Positions 7,895 through 15,522 are shown, numbered from the stretch's first letter. The stretch is 32,134 nucleotides of DNA from DATKYV01 sp035528275 (GCA_035528275.1 DATKYV010000225.1:1-32134); one strand, 5' to 3'. Notes: generated from the letters alone by a model not told the origin. Translations and numbers: made by a program.

Positions 7895-9475
7895 ATGGGA
7901 ACTGATACGCAGACCGCGAAGTCCCTGGAAGAGACGCTGCTGGACATTTCGCGGTTCAACGAAGAGGTCGTGGGTGGATATAACGACGGGACCGCGGAAA
8001 AGGGACTGCCCGCCGACCTCGCCACTGCTCGCAGCCTGGTCCCGGCCGGGACCGGAGCCCTGCGGGACTTCAGCTACATCGCCCCGGAAATCCCCGAGTT
8101 TATCACCGAGAAGTGCGTGGGTTGCATGGAGTGTGTCACGGAATGTCCAGACACGGCCATCCTGGGCAAAGCCATTCCCCGTGAGGAATTGGAAAAGAAA
8201 CTCGCGGAGATTCCCGACGAGGCGGAGCGGAACCGGCTGCGCTCCATGTGGGCGGAGACGAACAAGTACTACAAGGTCTACGAGAAGAAGGATCAGGTCC
8301 CGGGCCTGTTCGGAATCTTCATCGACCCCACCAAGTGCAAGGGTTGCGCGGAGTGCGTGGCGGCTTGCGGGGACCATGCGGCGCTGAAGATGATCGTCAA
8401 GGACGACGACAACCTCCGTAGCTATCAGAACGCCTTCAAGTTCTTCAAGGAAGTCGGCGACACCCACCCCCGGTACATCAACGAGCGCGCCCTGGTGGAT
8501 TTCATGTTGAAGCCCGACTCGCTGCTCTATGTGGGCGGCGCGGGCTCCTGCATGGGTTGCGGTGAGGCCACGGTGCTTCGCATGATGCTGGCCGCGACCG
8601 GGTTTGTTTACGGCCCCAAGAACATCGGGCTGGTCGCCGCCACCGGCTGCAACACCGTCTACACTTCGACGTATCCGTACAATCCCTATCTGGTCCCCTG
8701 GACGAACTCGCTTTTCGAGAACGTCGCGGCCGACGCCATGGGCGTGCGCGCCCGGTGGGATCAACTGGGCTGGCAGAATAAGCGCCTCTGGGCTATTGGC
8801 GGCGACGGTGCCATGCTCGACATCGGATTTCAGTCGCTTTCTCGGATGCTCGCCTCCGGTATGGACATCAAGGTCCTGATTCTTGATACCCAGGTCTACT
8901 CGAATACCGGCGGCCAGACTTCCACCGGGTCCTACACGGGCCAGGACGCCAAGATGTCGGCACATGGCAAGGTAATTCATGGCAAGCAGGAAAAGCGCAA
9001 GGAGATTGGCACGATTGCCATGATGCACCCCACCACCTTCGTGGCGCAGACCACGGCGGCTCACCCCAACCACTTCTACAAGGCGGTGATGGCGGCCAAC
9101 GAGTTCCCCGGCCCCGCCATCGTCAATACCTACACCACCTGCCAGCCCGAACACGGCGTGGCGGACGATCGCGCCATGGCTCAGGCGAAACTCGCTGCCG
9201 AGTCGCGGGCCTTTCCGCTGTTTATCTACGACCCGCGCAAGGGTGAGCGCATCAGGGAGCGGCTGAGCTTGCAGAGCAACCCGGCCATGAAGGATGACTG
9301 GTACGTGGTGCCCAAGACCGGCGAGGTGGTTGACTTCATCTCCTTCGCCCGCACCGAGGGGCGCTTCGCCAAGCACTTCGATAAGGACGGCACGCCTTCG
9401 CCGACCCTCCTGGCCGCCCAGCAGGACCGCTTGGAAAACTGGCGCCAGTTCCAGGAACTCGCGGGGCTGCGGTAG
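7895..9475 (+). CDS. 2-oxoacid (pyruvate):ferredoxin oxidoreductase, ferredoxin-beta (TPP) subunit
   Basis: A 526-residue partner of the preceding alpha-gamma chain. After a leader of about 70 residues come two [4Fe-4S] motifs: CVGCMECVTEC (C74, C77, C80, C84) and CKGCAECVAAC (C148, C151, C154, C158). The thiamine diphosphate domain follows. It has CMGCGE (C219, C222), C252 and a later TTCQPEHG cysteine, together matching the ligands of the proximal cluster in PFOR. The TPP/Mg motif is GDGAMLDIG (303-311) ending at YSNTGG (N337), nearly the same as NifJ. The upstream TTG at 7850 is rejected in favour of the ATG at 7895, which has AAGGA seven bases before it. Together the two genes rebuild all catalytic domains of a single-chain NifJ-type enzyme. 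Confidence 0.94.
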   Translation: MGTDTQTAKSLEETLLDISRFNEEVVGGYNDGTAEKGLPADLATARSLVPAGTGALRDFSYIAPEIPEFITEKCVGCMECVTECPDTAILGKAIPREELEKKLAEIPDEAERNRLRSMWAETNKYYKVYEKKDQVPGLFGIFIDPTKCKGCAECVAACGDHAALKMIVKDDDNLRSYQNAFKFFKEVGDTHPRYINERALVDFMLKPDSLLYVGGAGSCMGCGEATVLRMMLAATGFVYGPKNIGLVAATGCNTVYTSTYPYNPYLVPWTNSLFENVAADAMGVRARWDQLGWQNKRLWAIGGDGAMLDIGFQSLSRMLASGMDIKVLILDTQVYSNTGGQTSTGSYTGQDAKMSAHGKVIHGKQEKRKEIGTIAMMHPTTFVAQTTAAHPNHFYKAVMAANEFPGPAIVNTYTTCQPEHGVADDRAMAQAKLAAESRAFPLFIYDPRKGERIRERLSLQSNPAMKDDWYVVPKTGEVVDFISFARTEGRFAKHFDKDGTPSPTLLAAQQDRLENWRQFQELAGLR

Positions 9476-9720
9476 CACGGGCGTCCCGCCCGTGGCTCGT
9501 CACGGCCAAGATGGCCGTGCTACGACAAAGCATGTAGGGGCATCCCTCGTGGGGGCCCTTTGCATTTGTAGGGGAGCGCTCCGCCTCACCACCCCCTTCG
9601 GGAGAGAGGGTGGTCCCACAGGGCGGGATCAGGTGAGGGGGCCTGTTCCCAGGGCTGACACCCCAGCCACTCCATTTCGGCCCTCCGGGCCTGTGGGCCT
9701 GCATTAGGGGTCGGCTAAGA
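9476..9720. repeat. composite block of dispersed intergenic repeats
   Basis: The gap after the oxidoreductase holds no credible gene. It starts with two tight hairpins right behind the stop codon: CACGGGCG/CGCCCGTG (9476-9494) and CACGGCCA/TGGCCGTG (9501-9519), each with a 3-nt loop. The pair matches in style a short repeat common in Acidobacteriota and related genomes, whose spurious translation reads GVPPVARHGQDGRAT. A second repeat type (GTAGGGGCATCCCTCGTGGG, from 9535) and a hairpin ACCACCC/GGGTGGT follow. The first hairpins could also stop transcription or protect the mRNA end. That they are dispersed elsewhere is recollection, not something visible in this window. Confidence 0.6.
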
Positions 9721-9728
9721 CTTGACCA

Positions 9729-10022
9729 TCAGGGCTGCGGCTCTTCCGTTGACGTCGCCCGCCTGCGGCGGCCGTGCCAGACGCTCAGGATTTCGAGACG
9801 CTCGGGGCGGAGACGATAGGTGATGACATAGGGCGGGACGACAAGCTCGCGCGTTCCGAGCCTGCGGCCGGGTTTGCCCAATTGTGGGAACTCGGCGAGG
9901 TGCTCCACGCTGCTTAGCAGGTACGCGGCCACGCGCTTGGCGGCCTGCGGCTTGTCCTGTTCGATGTAGTCCCCGATCTCTGCCAGATTCGAAATCGCCT
10001 GTTCGGTCCAGACTATTTGCAT
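9729..10022 (-). CDS. RelE/ParE family toxin
   Basis: A 97-residue toxin of the RelE/ParE superfamily. It opens with the family pattern MQIVWTEQAISNLAEIGDYI. A helical hairpin follows, then the core REL-VVPPYVITYRL and ILSVWHGRR, the usual last strand of ParE-type toxins. The antitoxin gene lies 70 bp upstream on the same strand, in the normal antitoxin-first order. An in-frame ATG at 10040, preceded by GAGGATTTGGAGG, would add MGASTR and is a real alternative start; I chose 10022 because the family motif begins there. ParE toxins usually act on DNA gyrase and RelE types cleave mRNA; sequence alone does not decide which. The spacing from the antitoxin is unusual, owing to a duplicated 22-bp segment. 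Confidence 0.88.
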   Translation of the reverse strand: MQIVWTEQAISNLAEIGDYIEQDKPQAAKRVAAYLLSSVEHLAEFPQLGKPGRRLGTRELVVPPYVITYRLRPERLEILSVWHGRRRRATSTEEPQP

Positions 10023-10034
10023 TCGTGTGGAGGC
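10013..10034 (-). repeat. 22-bp direct repeat, copy covering the toxin start
   Basis: On the minus strand it reads GCCTCCACACGAATGCAAATAG and contains the toxin start codon. It matches 20 of 22 bases with 10093-10114. Confidence 0.85.
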
Positions 10035-10092
10035 CCCCATCCTCCAAATCCTCAGTGTACGGACGGATGTTACGGGGCCTGTTGCGCCCTGG

Positions 10093-10114
10093 CTATTTGC
10101 ATACGGGTGGAGGC
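10093..10114 (-). repeat. 22-bp direct repeat, copy at the antitoxin stop
   Basis: On the minus strand it reads GCCTCCACCCGTATGCAAATAG. The final TAG is the antitoxin stop codon, and the ATGCAAATA within it copies the toxin start in a place where it leads nowhere. Confidence 0.85.
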
Positions 10115-10383
10115 AGCTTGCGCTTGCCGCTCCAGGACTGGAGGTAGCGTTTGACCGCTTTGTGCGGGACAACCCGTCCGGCATCGGCATCCCGGATGCC
10201 CTGGTCGATTCTCGCCAGTTGCGCTTCTTGCTCTTCGACGTAGCTTTCCAGGGCCTCGACCGCCAGCCGCGAGCGGTTGTGGGCCGTCGATTTGGCTAGC
10301 CCCTCAAGGCGGGATTTCAGCTGAATTGGCACACGCACGGTGAGCGTGGCGGTTCGAGCCTTCAGGGCGCCTTTGGTCTTCAT
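10093..10383 (-). CDS. ribbon-helix-helix (ParD-like) antitoxin
   Basis: A 96-residue antitoxin. The N-terminal third (TATLTVRVPIQLKSRLEGLAK, then NRSRLAVEALESYVEEQ) has the strand-helix-helix pattern of ribbon-helix-helix DNA-binding proteins. The C-terminal part (QLARIDQGIRDADAGRVVPHKAVKRYL) matches the toxin-binding tail seen in ParD-type antitoxins. Such proteins neutralise the cognate toxin and repress their own promoter as dimers. The frame is open further upstream, but the ATG at 10383 fits the domain and lies about seven bases after a promoter -10. The mRNA is therefore probably leaderless or nearly so, and no Shine-Dalgarno is visible. The toxin gene follows downstream. Confidence 0.87.
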   Translation of the reverse strand: MKTKGALKARTATLTVRVPIQLKSRLEGLAKSTAHNRSRLAVEALESYVEEQEAQLARIDQGIRDADAGRVVPHKAVKRYLQSWSGKRKLPPPVCK

Positions 10384-10390
10384 GTGCACA

Positions 10391-10419
10391 TTTGTAATAC
10401 ATCCACTGATTGAAGTCAA
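10391..10419 (-). promoter_or_regulatory. sigma70-type promoter of the toxin-antitoxin operon
   Basis: TTGACT (10414-10419) and TACAAA (10391-10396) lie 17 bases apart on the minus strand. The -10 ends seven bases before the antitoxin ATG, so transcription should begin at or beside the start codon. Autorepression by the antitoxin at this site would be expected for the family. Confidence 0.55.
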
Positions 10420-10523
10420 GCGCCACGGCCCTATGCAGCGCGCCCAGCACTCGACGATGCGGCGCCTGCAATTACGCCTCGTACGAAATAATGTATTGGG
10501 CCTGGGTCGGTACCAAGTGGCGG

Positions 10524-10553
10524 TTGGCGAGGGTCACTCCGCTCCGGTATAAT
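10524..10553 (+). promoter_or_regulatory. promoter of the ABC exporter genes
   Basis: A perfect TATAAT (10548-10553) has TTGGCG (10524-10529) 18 bases upstream. The -10 overlaps the in-frame ATG at 10552, which therefore could not be in the transcript made from this promoter. Confidence 0.55.
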
Positions 10554-10614
10554 GAACAATTCGGTTGGGCGAGATTTTCGCCACCAGCTCAGGGAGCCTT
10601 CCACAAACATCAGA

Positions 10615-12360
10615 ATGCTGCGTCGTCTTCTTCCCCTCAAGCCGTACTTGCTTCGCTACAAGAAGCGCTACGTTGTGGGCTTCTTCACGCTTCTGGTGGC
10701 GCAGGCCGTCGGCGTCACCCTGCCTCTGGTCATTAGGGCCGGCATTGACAGCCTCTCGCCGGGCATCAACGGCGACAAGCTGCTCTTCTACGCCGGGCTG
10801 CTGCTCGGCATTGCGCTCACCAAGGCGGTTTTTCAGTTCTGGATGCGCTGGATCCTCATCGGCATCTCCCGCGACGTGGAATACGATCTCCGCAACGATC
10901 TGTTCCTCCACCTCATGCGCCTTTCACCGCGCTACTACACCCGGACTCCCACCGGCGACCTGATGTCAAAGCTCACCAACGACCTGAACGCGGTGCGCAA
11001 CATCGTGGGCCCGGGAATCATGTACTCGGCCAACACGGTGGTGGTGGGCGTGGCCACCATCAGCCTGATGCTGCATCTCGATTGGCGACTGACGCTCTAC
11101 GCCCTGATACCGCTGCCGCTGGTTTCCATCGCCGTCAAATTCTTCGGTCAGATGATCCACGACCGCTTCGAGCGCATCCAGGCGATGTATTCGGTGATCA
11201 CGGAAAAGGTCCGCGAGAATCTCGCCGGCGTGCGCGTGATTCGTGCCTTCTGCCAGGAAGACGCTGAAATCGCAGAATTCGACCGGATGAATTGCGAGTT
11301 TGTGGAAAATAACAAGCAACTCATATGGATCACCAGCTTCATGTGGCCGGGCATGGCCTTGCTGTTTGCCGTCGCTTTCATGCTCATCATGGTGGTGGGC
11401 GGCCAGCACGTCCTCGAGGGCGCCATCACGGTGGGGACCTTCACGGCGTTCAACGTTTATTTGATCTACCTGATCTGGCCCATGATTGCCCTGGGCTGGG
11501 TCACCAACCTGGTGCAACGTGGCCTGGCCTCGCTCGAACGGCTGAATACCATCTTCCTCGCCAAGCCTGAAATCGACGACCGCCACGTTCCGGAGACGCC
11601 GGTTACGTCCTTGCGCGGAGAGATTGAATTCCGGAATCTGTCCTTCAGCTACAACGGCAAGCCCACGCTTAAGAACATCAACGTGCGGATTCCCGCGGGG
11701 CGGACGGTGGCGATTGTTGGCGCGACGGGATCGGGAAAATCCACGTTGGTGGGCCTGATTCCGCGCCTCTACGACGCGCCGGAAGGCAGCCTGCTCGTTG
11801 ATGGCGTGCCGGTCCGCCAGATTCCCCTCAAGACCCTGCGCGAGCACATCGGTTTTGTTCCCCAGGAGACCTTCCTGTTCAGCGAAAGCGTGCGGGAAAA
11901 CGTCCGGTTCGGCGTCCCGGGGGCTTTGGACCAGGAGATCGAGCGCGCCGCCGAAATTGCGAACATCCTTCCCGATATCCGCGGCTTTCCCCGGGGGTTC
12001 GAGACGATGGTTGGCGAGCGCGGACTGACGCTTTCCGGCGGGCAGAAGCAGCGCACGGCGATTTCACGCGCGGTGATTCGCGACCCGCGCATCCTGATCC
12101 TCGATGACGCCCTGTCGAGCGTCGACACGTACACGGAAGAGAAAATTCTGCGCCACCTCACCGAGGTGATGGCGGGAAGAACAACGCTGCTGATCTCGCA
12201 TCGCGTCTCGACCATCCGCAACGCGGATGAAATCATCGTCTTGCACGAGGGGACAGTCGTCGAACGCGGGACGCATGAGGAATTGCTGGCACTCAACGGC
12301 TTCTATACGGAGCTCTATAACAAGCAGTTGATTGAGGACGAGTTGGAACAGGAAGTGTGA
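10615..12360 (+). CDS. ABC exporter half-transporter with degenerate Walker B (heterodimer subunit 1)
   Basis: A 581-residue half-size exporter of the MsbA/BmrA type: six transmembrane helices (about 1-310), then a nucleotide-binding domain. The domain has Walker A GATGSGKS (369-376), a canonical signature LSGGQKQ (473-479) and switch histidine SHRVST. Its Walker B reads ILILDDALSSVD, so aspartate (D498) replaces the catalytic glutamate. In heterodimeric exporters such as TM287/288 or BmrC/BmrD this change marks the subunit with the weak ATP site. The next gene supplies the complementary defect. An in-frame ATG at 10552 lies inside a TATAAT box, so the ATG at 10615 (MLRRLLPLKPYLL) is preferred; the longer form would add 21 residues. 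Export substrate unknown; lpxB downstream hints at a lipid. Confidence 0.93.
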   Translation: MLRRLLPLKPYLLRYKKRYVVGFFTLLVAQAVGVTLPLVIRAGIDSLSPGINGDKLLFYAGLLLGIALTKAVFQFWMRWILIGISRDVEYDLRNDLFLHLMRLSPRYYTRTPTGDLMSKLTNDLNAVRNIVGPGIMYSANTVVVGVATISLMLHLDWRLTLYALIPLPLVSIAVKFFGQMIHDRFERIQAMYSVITEKVRENLAGVRVIRAFCQEDAEIAEFDRMNCEFVENNKQLIWITSFMWPGMALLFAVAFMLIMVVGGQHVLEGAITVGTFTAFNVYLIYLIWPMIALGWVTNLVQRGLASLERLNTIFLAKPEIDDRHVPETPVTSLRGEIEFRNLSFSYNGKPTLKNINVRIPAGRTVAIVGATGSGKSTLVGLIPRLYDAPEGSLLVDGVPVRQIPLKTLREHIGFVPQETFLFSESVRENVRFGVPGALDQEIERAAEIANILPDIRGFPRGFETMVGERGLTLSGGQKQRTAISRAVIRDPRILILDDALSSVDTYTEEKILRHLTEVMAGRTTLLISHRVSTIRNADEIIVLHEGTVVERGTHEELLALNGFYTELYNKQLIEDELEQEV

Positions 12361-12388
12361 GTGGAACGAGTCAGACGTGAGGAGACGC

Positions 12389-12453
12389 GAGTTTAGAGTT
12401 AAGAGTTGAAAGTCGAAGGCAAGGGCTTTCGACCTTCGACTTTCAACTTTCGA
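12389..12453. repeat. inverted heptamer arrays between the two ABC genes
   Basis: Left arm: GAGTTTA, GAGTTAA, GAGTTGA, AAGTCGA (12389-12416). Right arm: CTTTCGA, CCTTCGA, CTTTCAA, CTTTCGA (12426-12453). Within them GTTGAAAGTCGAAGG (12405-12419) pairs perfectly with CCTTCGACTTTCAAC (12433-12447), a 15-bp stem with a 13-nt loop. The structure ends about ten bases before the next start codon. Confidence 0.85.
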
Positions 12454-12463
12454 CTGGCTTGAT

Positions 12464-14320
12464 ATGTCCGAGAGTTTCCACGAAGAGGAAGTCCTGGGGA
12501 AGGCTTACGACGCGCGTTTGATGCGCCGGCTGCTGGGCTACCTGCGCCCGTACTGGTTCGTAGCCCTGCTGGCCTTGGGGGCCATCATTCTTTACGGCAT
12601 CCTTCAGGCGGTGCCGCCTTACCTGCTGAAGGTGGAGGTGGACCGGTACCTTGACCCCGCGCGCCGGGAGCACATTCCGGCCTTCCTTGCCGACTTTCTC
12701 AGTTCCGATCCTCTGACCGGTATCCTGCAGATTGCCCTCGTGCTCTTTCTGCCCACGGTTTTGCTGGCCTTTCTGCTGGAATTCGCCCAGTCGTTTGCGA
12801 TGCAACTGGTGGGGCAGAAGGTGATGTACGATCTGCGCAAGCAGATCTTCGCCCACCTGCAACGCCTGCAAACGAGCTTCTACGATCGCAACCCGGTGGG
12901 CCGCATGGTGACCCGGATCACCACCGACGTTGACGTGCTCAACGAATTGTTTGCTTCCGGTATGGTGGCCATCTTCGGAGACTTCTTCACGCTCATCAGC
13001 ATCATCGTGGTGATGCTCAGTCTCGATTGGCGGCTGGCGCTCTTCACGTTTTCCGTGTTGCCGCTCATCGTGCTGGCCACCATGGCTTTCCAGAAGGCGG
13101 TGCGGGAATCCTACCGGCGCATCCGCGTGGCCATCGCGCGCATCAACGCCTACTTGCAGGAGCACATCACAGGGATGACGGTGCTCCAGTTGTTCAATCG
13201 CGAAGCGCGGAGTTTTGAGGAATTCGAGAAAATCAACCGGGCTCACATGGCGGCTTACAAGGACTCCATTCTGGCTTACGGATTGTTTTATCCCGCGGTG
13301 GAATTCCTCGGAGCCCTGGCCGTGGCCATCATCCTCTTTCAGGGCGGGGGCATGGCGCTACGGGAGCAGGTGACCATCGGAACCGCCATTGCTTTCATCC
13401 AATATTCGCAACGCTTCTTCCGCCCCATCCAGGATCTGAGCGACAAGTACAATATTCTTCAGGCAGCGATGGCGAGCGCCGAGCGGATTTTCAGGCTGCT
13501 GGACACTCCCGTCACAATCCCCGAGCCCGCGCGCCCCGCGCCCCTCGAAAACCCCCAAGGGAGCGTGGAGTTTCGCCAAGTCAGCTTCGCTTATCAGGGC
13601 GATCATCGCGTACTCGAAAATGTTTCATTCAGCATCGAGCCGGGGGAGACCGTCGCCATCGTCGGCCACACGGGTGCGGGGAAGACCACGATCACCAGTC
13701 TCTTGCTGCGCTTCTATGACGTCCAACAGGGCCGGGTTCTCTTCGACGGAATTGACATTCGCGACCTCCGCCTGCGCGACCTGCGTCGAAACTTCGGGAT
13801 GGTACTCCAGGACCCGTTCCTCTTCTCGGGCACGATCTCCGGCAACATCCGCCTGGGAACGAAGGGCATCACGGATGCTCAGATTCGCGAGGCCACTCGC
13901 CAGGTGAATATCCTCAACTTCATCGAGACCCTTCCCGGAGGTTTCGACGAACCGGTGCGGGAGCGCGGCGCCACGCTTTCCGTCGGGCAGAAACAGTTAC
14001 TTTCCTTTGCTCGTGCCCTGGCGCATAATCCCCGCTTGTTGATCCTGGACGAGGCGACTTCCAGTGTCGATCCGGAGACCGAGTCCCTGATTCGCGAAGC
14101 GTTGCGGCGGCTGCTCGAGAATCGCACTTCCCTGGTGATCGCTCACCGGCTCTCCACGATTCAGAACGCCTCGAAGATTGTGGTGATGCACAAGGGCCAT
14201 GTCCGCGAGGTGGGCACGCATCAGGAATTGCTTCAGAAGCGCGGGATTTACTACAAACTTTACGAGCTTCAGTACAAGGACCAGGAGCTGCCCGCCCTCC
14301 GAGCCGAGCCCACGGCGTAA
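12464..14320 (+). CDS. ABC exporter half-transporter with non-canonical signature motif (heterodimer subunit 2)
   Basis: A 618-residue half-size exporter with six predicted helices and a C-terminal nucleotide-binding domain. Walker A is GHTGAGKT (401-408) and Walker B is LLILDEATSSVD with the catalytic glutamate intact (E530). The signature motif is LSVGQKQ (505-511) instead of LSGGQ. The preceding gene has the opposite pattern: good signature, Asp in place of Glu. In the head-to-tail dimer one ATP site would pair this subunit's complete Walker A/B with a canonical signature. The other would pair a Glu-less Walker B with LSVGQ and be degenerate. That is the accepted layout of asymmetric exporters. 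The gene lies 103 bp after its partner and 2 bp before lpxB. No clear Shine-Dalgarno is seen; a hairpin occupies the leader. Confidence 0.94.
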   Translation: MSESFHEEEVLGKAYDARLMRRLLGYLRPYWFVALLALGAIILYGILQAVPPYLLKVEVDRYLDPARREHIPAFLADFLSSDPLTGILQIALVLFLPTVLLAFLLEFAQSFAMQLVGQKVMYDLRKQIFAHLQRLQTSFYDRNPVGRMVTRITTDVDVLNELFASGMVAIFGDFFTLISIIVVMLSLDWRLALFTFSVLPLIVLATMAFQKAVRESYRRIRVAIARINAYLQEHITGMTVLQLFNREARSFEEFEKINRAHMAAYKDSILAYGLFYPAVEFLGALAVAIILFQGGGMALREQVTIGTAIAFIQYSQRFFRPIQDLSDKYNILQAAMASAERIFRLLDTPVTIPEPARPAPLENPQGSVEFRQVSFAYQGDHRVLENVSFSIEPGETVAIVGHTGAGKTTITSLLLRFYDVQQGRVLFDGIDIRDLRLRDLRRNFGMVLQDPFLFSGTISGNIRLGTKGITDAQIREATRQVNILNFIETLPGGFDEPVRERGATLSVGQKQLLSFARALAHNPRLLILDEATSSVDPETESLIREALRRLLENRTSLVIAHRLSTIQNASKIVVMHKGHVREVGTHQELLQKRGIYYKLYELQYKDQELPALRAEPTA

Positions 14321-14322
14321 TC

Positions 14323-15492
14323 ATGCCCAAAACTTGCCTGATGATTGTTGCCGGCGAACGCTCCGGCGACGTTTACGGCGCCGAGCTTGCCGCCGCGCTA
14401 CGCTCTCGCCTGGGCGATGCGGAAATATTCGGTTGCGGCGGGGAAGCTATGCGCCGAGCCGGTGTCCACACCGTGGTGGACGCCCACAACGTCACCATGG
14501 TCGGCATTGCTGAGATTCTCTCGGGATTGCCTCGGGTTTACCGTGCTTTCCACGCCCTGCTGGCAGAGGTGGATCGTCGGCGCCCTCGACTTGCCGTTCT
14601 CATCGATTTCCCCGATTTCAATCTTCGCCTCGCCCGCAAGCTCAAGCGGCGCGGTATTCCCGTGGTCTATTTCGTCAGCCCTCAAATCTGGGCATGGCGG
14701 AAGGGCAGGATCAAGCAGCTTAAGGCCAATATCTCGAAGATGCTTTGCATCTTTGAATTCGAGGAGAAGATCTACCGCGAGGCGGCGATTCCCGTGGAAT
14801 ACGTGGGGCATCCGATGGTCGACCTCGTGCGGACACATCTCAGCCGCGAAGAATTCTTCGCCAAGGCCGATCTCGATCCGGCGATACCGACGGTGGCCCT
14901 GCTCCCGGGGAGCCGCCGGAAAGAAGTTGCCTACAACCTGCCGCCCATGCTCGACGCAGCAACGCGTATGACCGTGTCGAGAAACCTCCAGTTCGTCGTC
15001 GCCGTTGCTCCGACCCTTGATTCGGTGTGGATGGAGTCGACATTGCTCGAGTGCTACATCGGAAGGGCAACGGTGCGCACGGTGAAGCAAGCCACCTATG
15101 ACGCCCTTCAGCACTGCGATGTGGCGGTCGTGGCCAGCGGCACCGCCACGATCGAGGCGACGCTTCGCGAGCGTCCCATGGTGGTGGTCTATCGCGTCTC
15201 GCCCCTGACTTGGCTCATCGGAAAGTTCCTTGTGGACGTGCCCTTCTATAGCATGGTGAATCTGCTCGCTGGGAAGCCGGTGGTGCCGGAACTCATCCAG
15301 CACGATTTTAGTGCGCCAAACCTCGCATCCCAATTAGAATACTTATTGGACCACTCGGAAGCCCGTGCCAGGATGGCCGAGGAGCTGCGAAGCGTCAAGG
15401 CGCGCTTGGGACCGGGAGGGGCTATTTCACGAGCGGCGGAAGCTGTCTTGGGCGTGCTCCGGGGTGGTGGAGCAACCCTTTCGACCCTTTAG
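14323..15492 (+). CDS. lpxB: lipid-A-disaccharide synthase
   Basis: A 389-residue glycosyltransferase (GT19 family) that joins UDP-2,3-diacylglucosamine and lipid X into the lipid A disaccharide at the inner membrane. Supporting stretches are the N-terminal VAGERSGDVYGAEL (family GExSGD; Arg replaces the usual Ala), FGCGGEAMRRAGV, IDFPDFNLRLA, FVSPQIWAWRKGR, VGHPMVDL and LLPGSRRKEV. Near the C terminus are SGTATIEATL and the conserved PFYSMVNLLAGKPVVPELIQ. Length matches the family. The ATG follows the second ABC gene by two bases, so the two are likely co-transcribed. Its presence shows the organism makes a lipopolysaccharide-type outer membrane. A G/C hairpin follows the gene. Confidence 0.97.
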   Translation: MPKTCLMIVAGERSGDVYGAELAAALRSRLGDAEIFGCGGEAMRRAGVHTVVDAHNVTMVGIAEILSGLPRVYRAFHALLAEVDRRRPRLAVLIDFPDFNLRLARKLKRRGIPVVYFVSPQIWAWRKGRIKQLKANISKMLCIFEFEEKIYREAAIPVEYVGHPMVDLVRTHLSREEFFAKADLDPAIPTVALLPGSRRKEVAYNLPPMLDAATRMTVSRNLQFVVAVAPTLDSVWMESTLLECYIGRATVRTVKQATYDALQHCDVAVVASGTATIEATLRERPMVVVYRVSPLTWLIGKFLVDVPFYSMVNLLAGKPVVPELIQHDFSAPNLASQLEYLLDHSEARARMAEELRSVKARLGPGGAISRAAEAVLGVLRGGGATLSTL

Positions 15493-15504
15493 GGCATCGT
15501 CCGG

Positions 15505-15522
15505 CCCCCGGTCTGCCGGGGG
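15505..15522 (+). terminator. G/C-rich hairpin after lpxB
   Basis: CCCCCGG/CCGGGGG with a TCTG loop, 13 bases after the lpxB stop. There is no following T run, so it is terminator-like at best or a 3' end protector. The rest of the 179-bp gap up to 15671 shows nothing I can name. Confidence 0.35.

Noticed and set aside
7820..9478. A 552-codon open frame antisense to the ferredoxin-beta gene, and a similar one (6417-7850) antisense to the alpha-gamma gene
   Set aside because: Both are mirror frames of strongly supported enzyme genes in high-GC DNA; their translations are His/Arg/Gly-rich with no family features.
9294..9720. Open frames extending from the oxidoreductase end into the repeat block (for example 9294-9707 plus, 9336-9704 minus)
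   Set aside because: Their translations across the repeat are the known spurious type (GVPPVARHGQDGRAT) and the rest mirrors the real gene.
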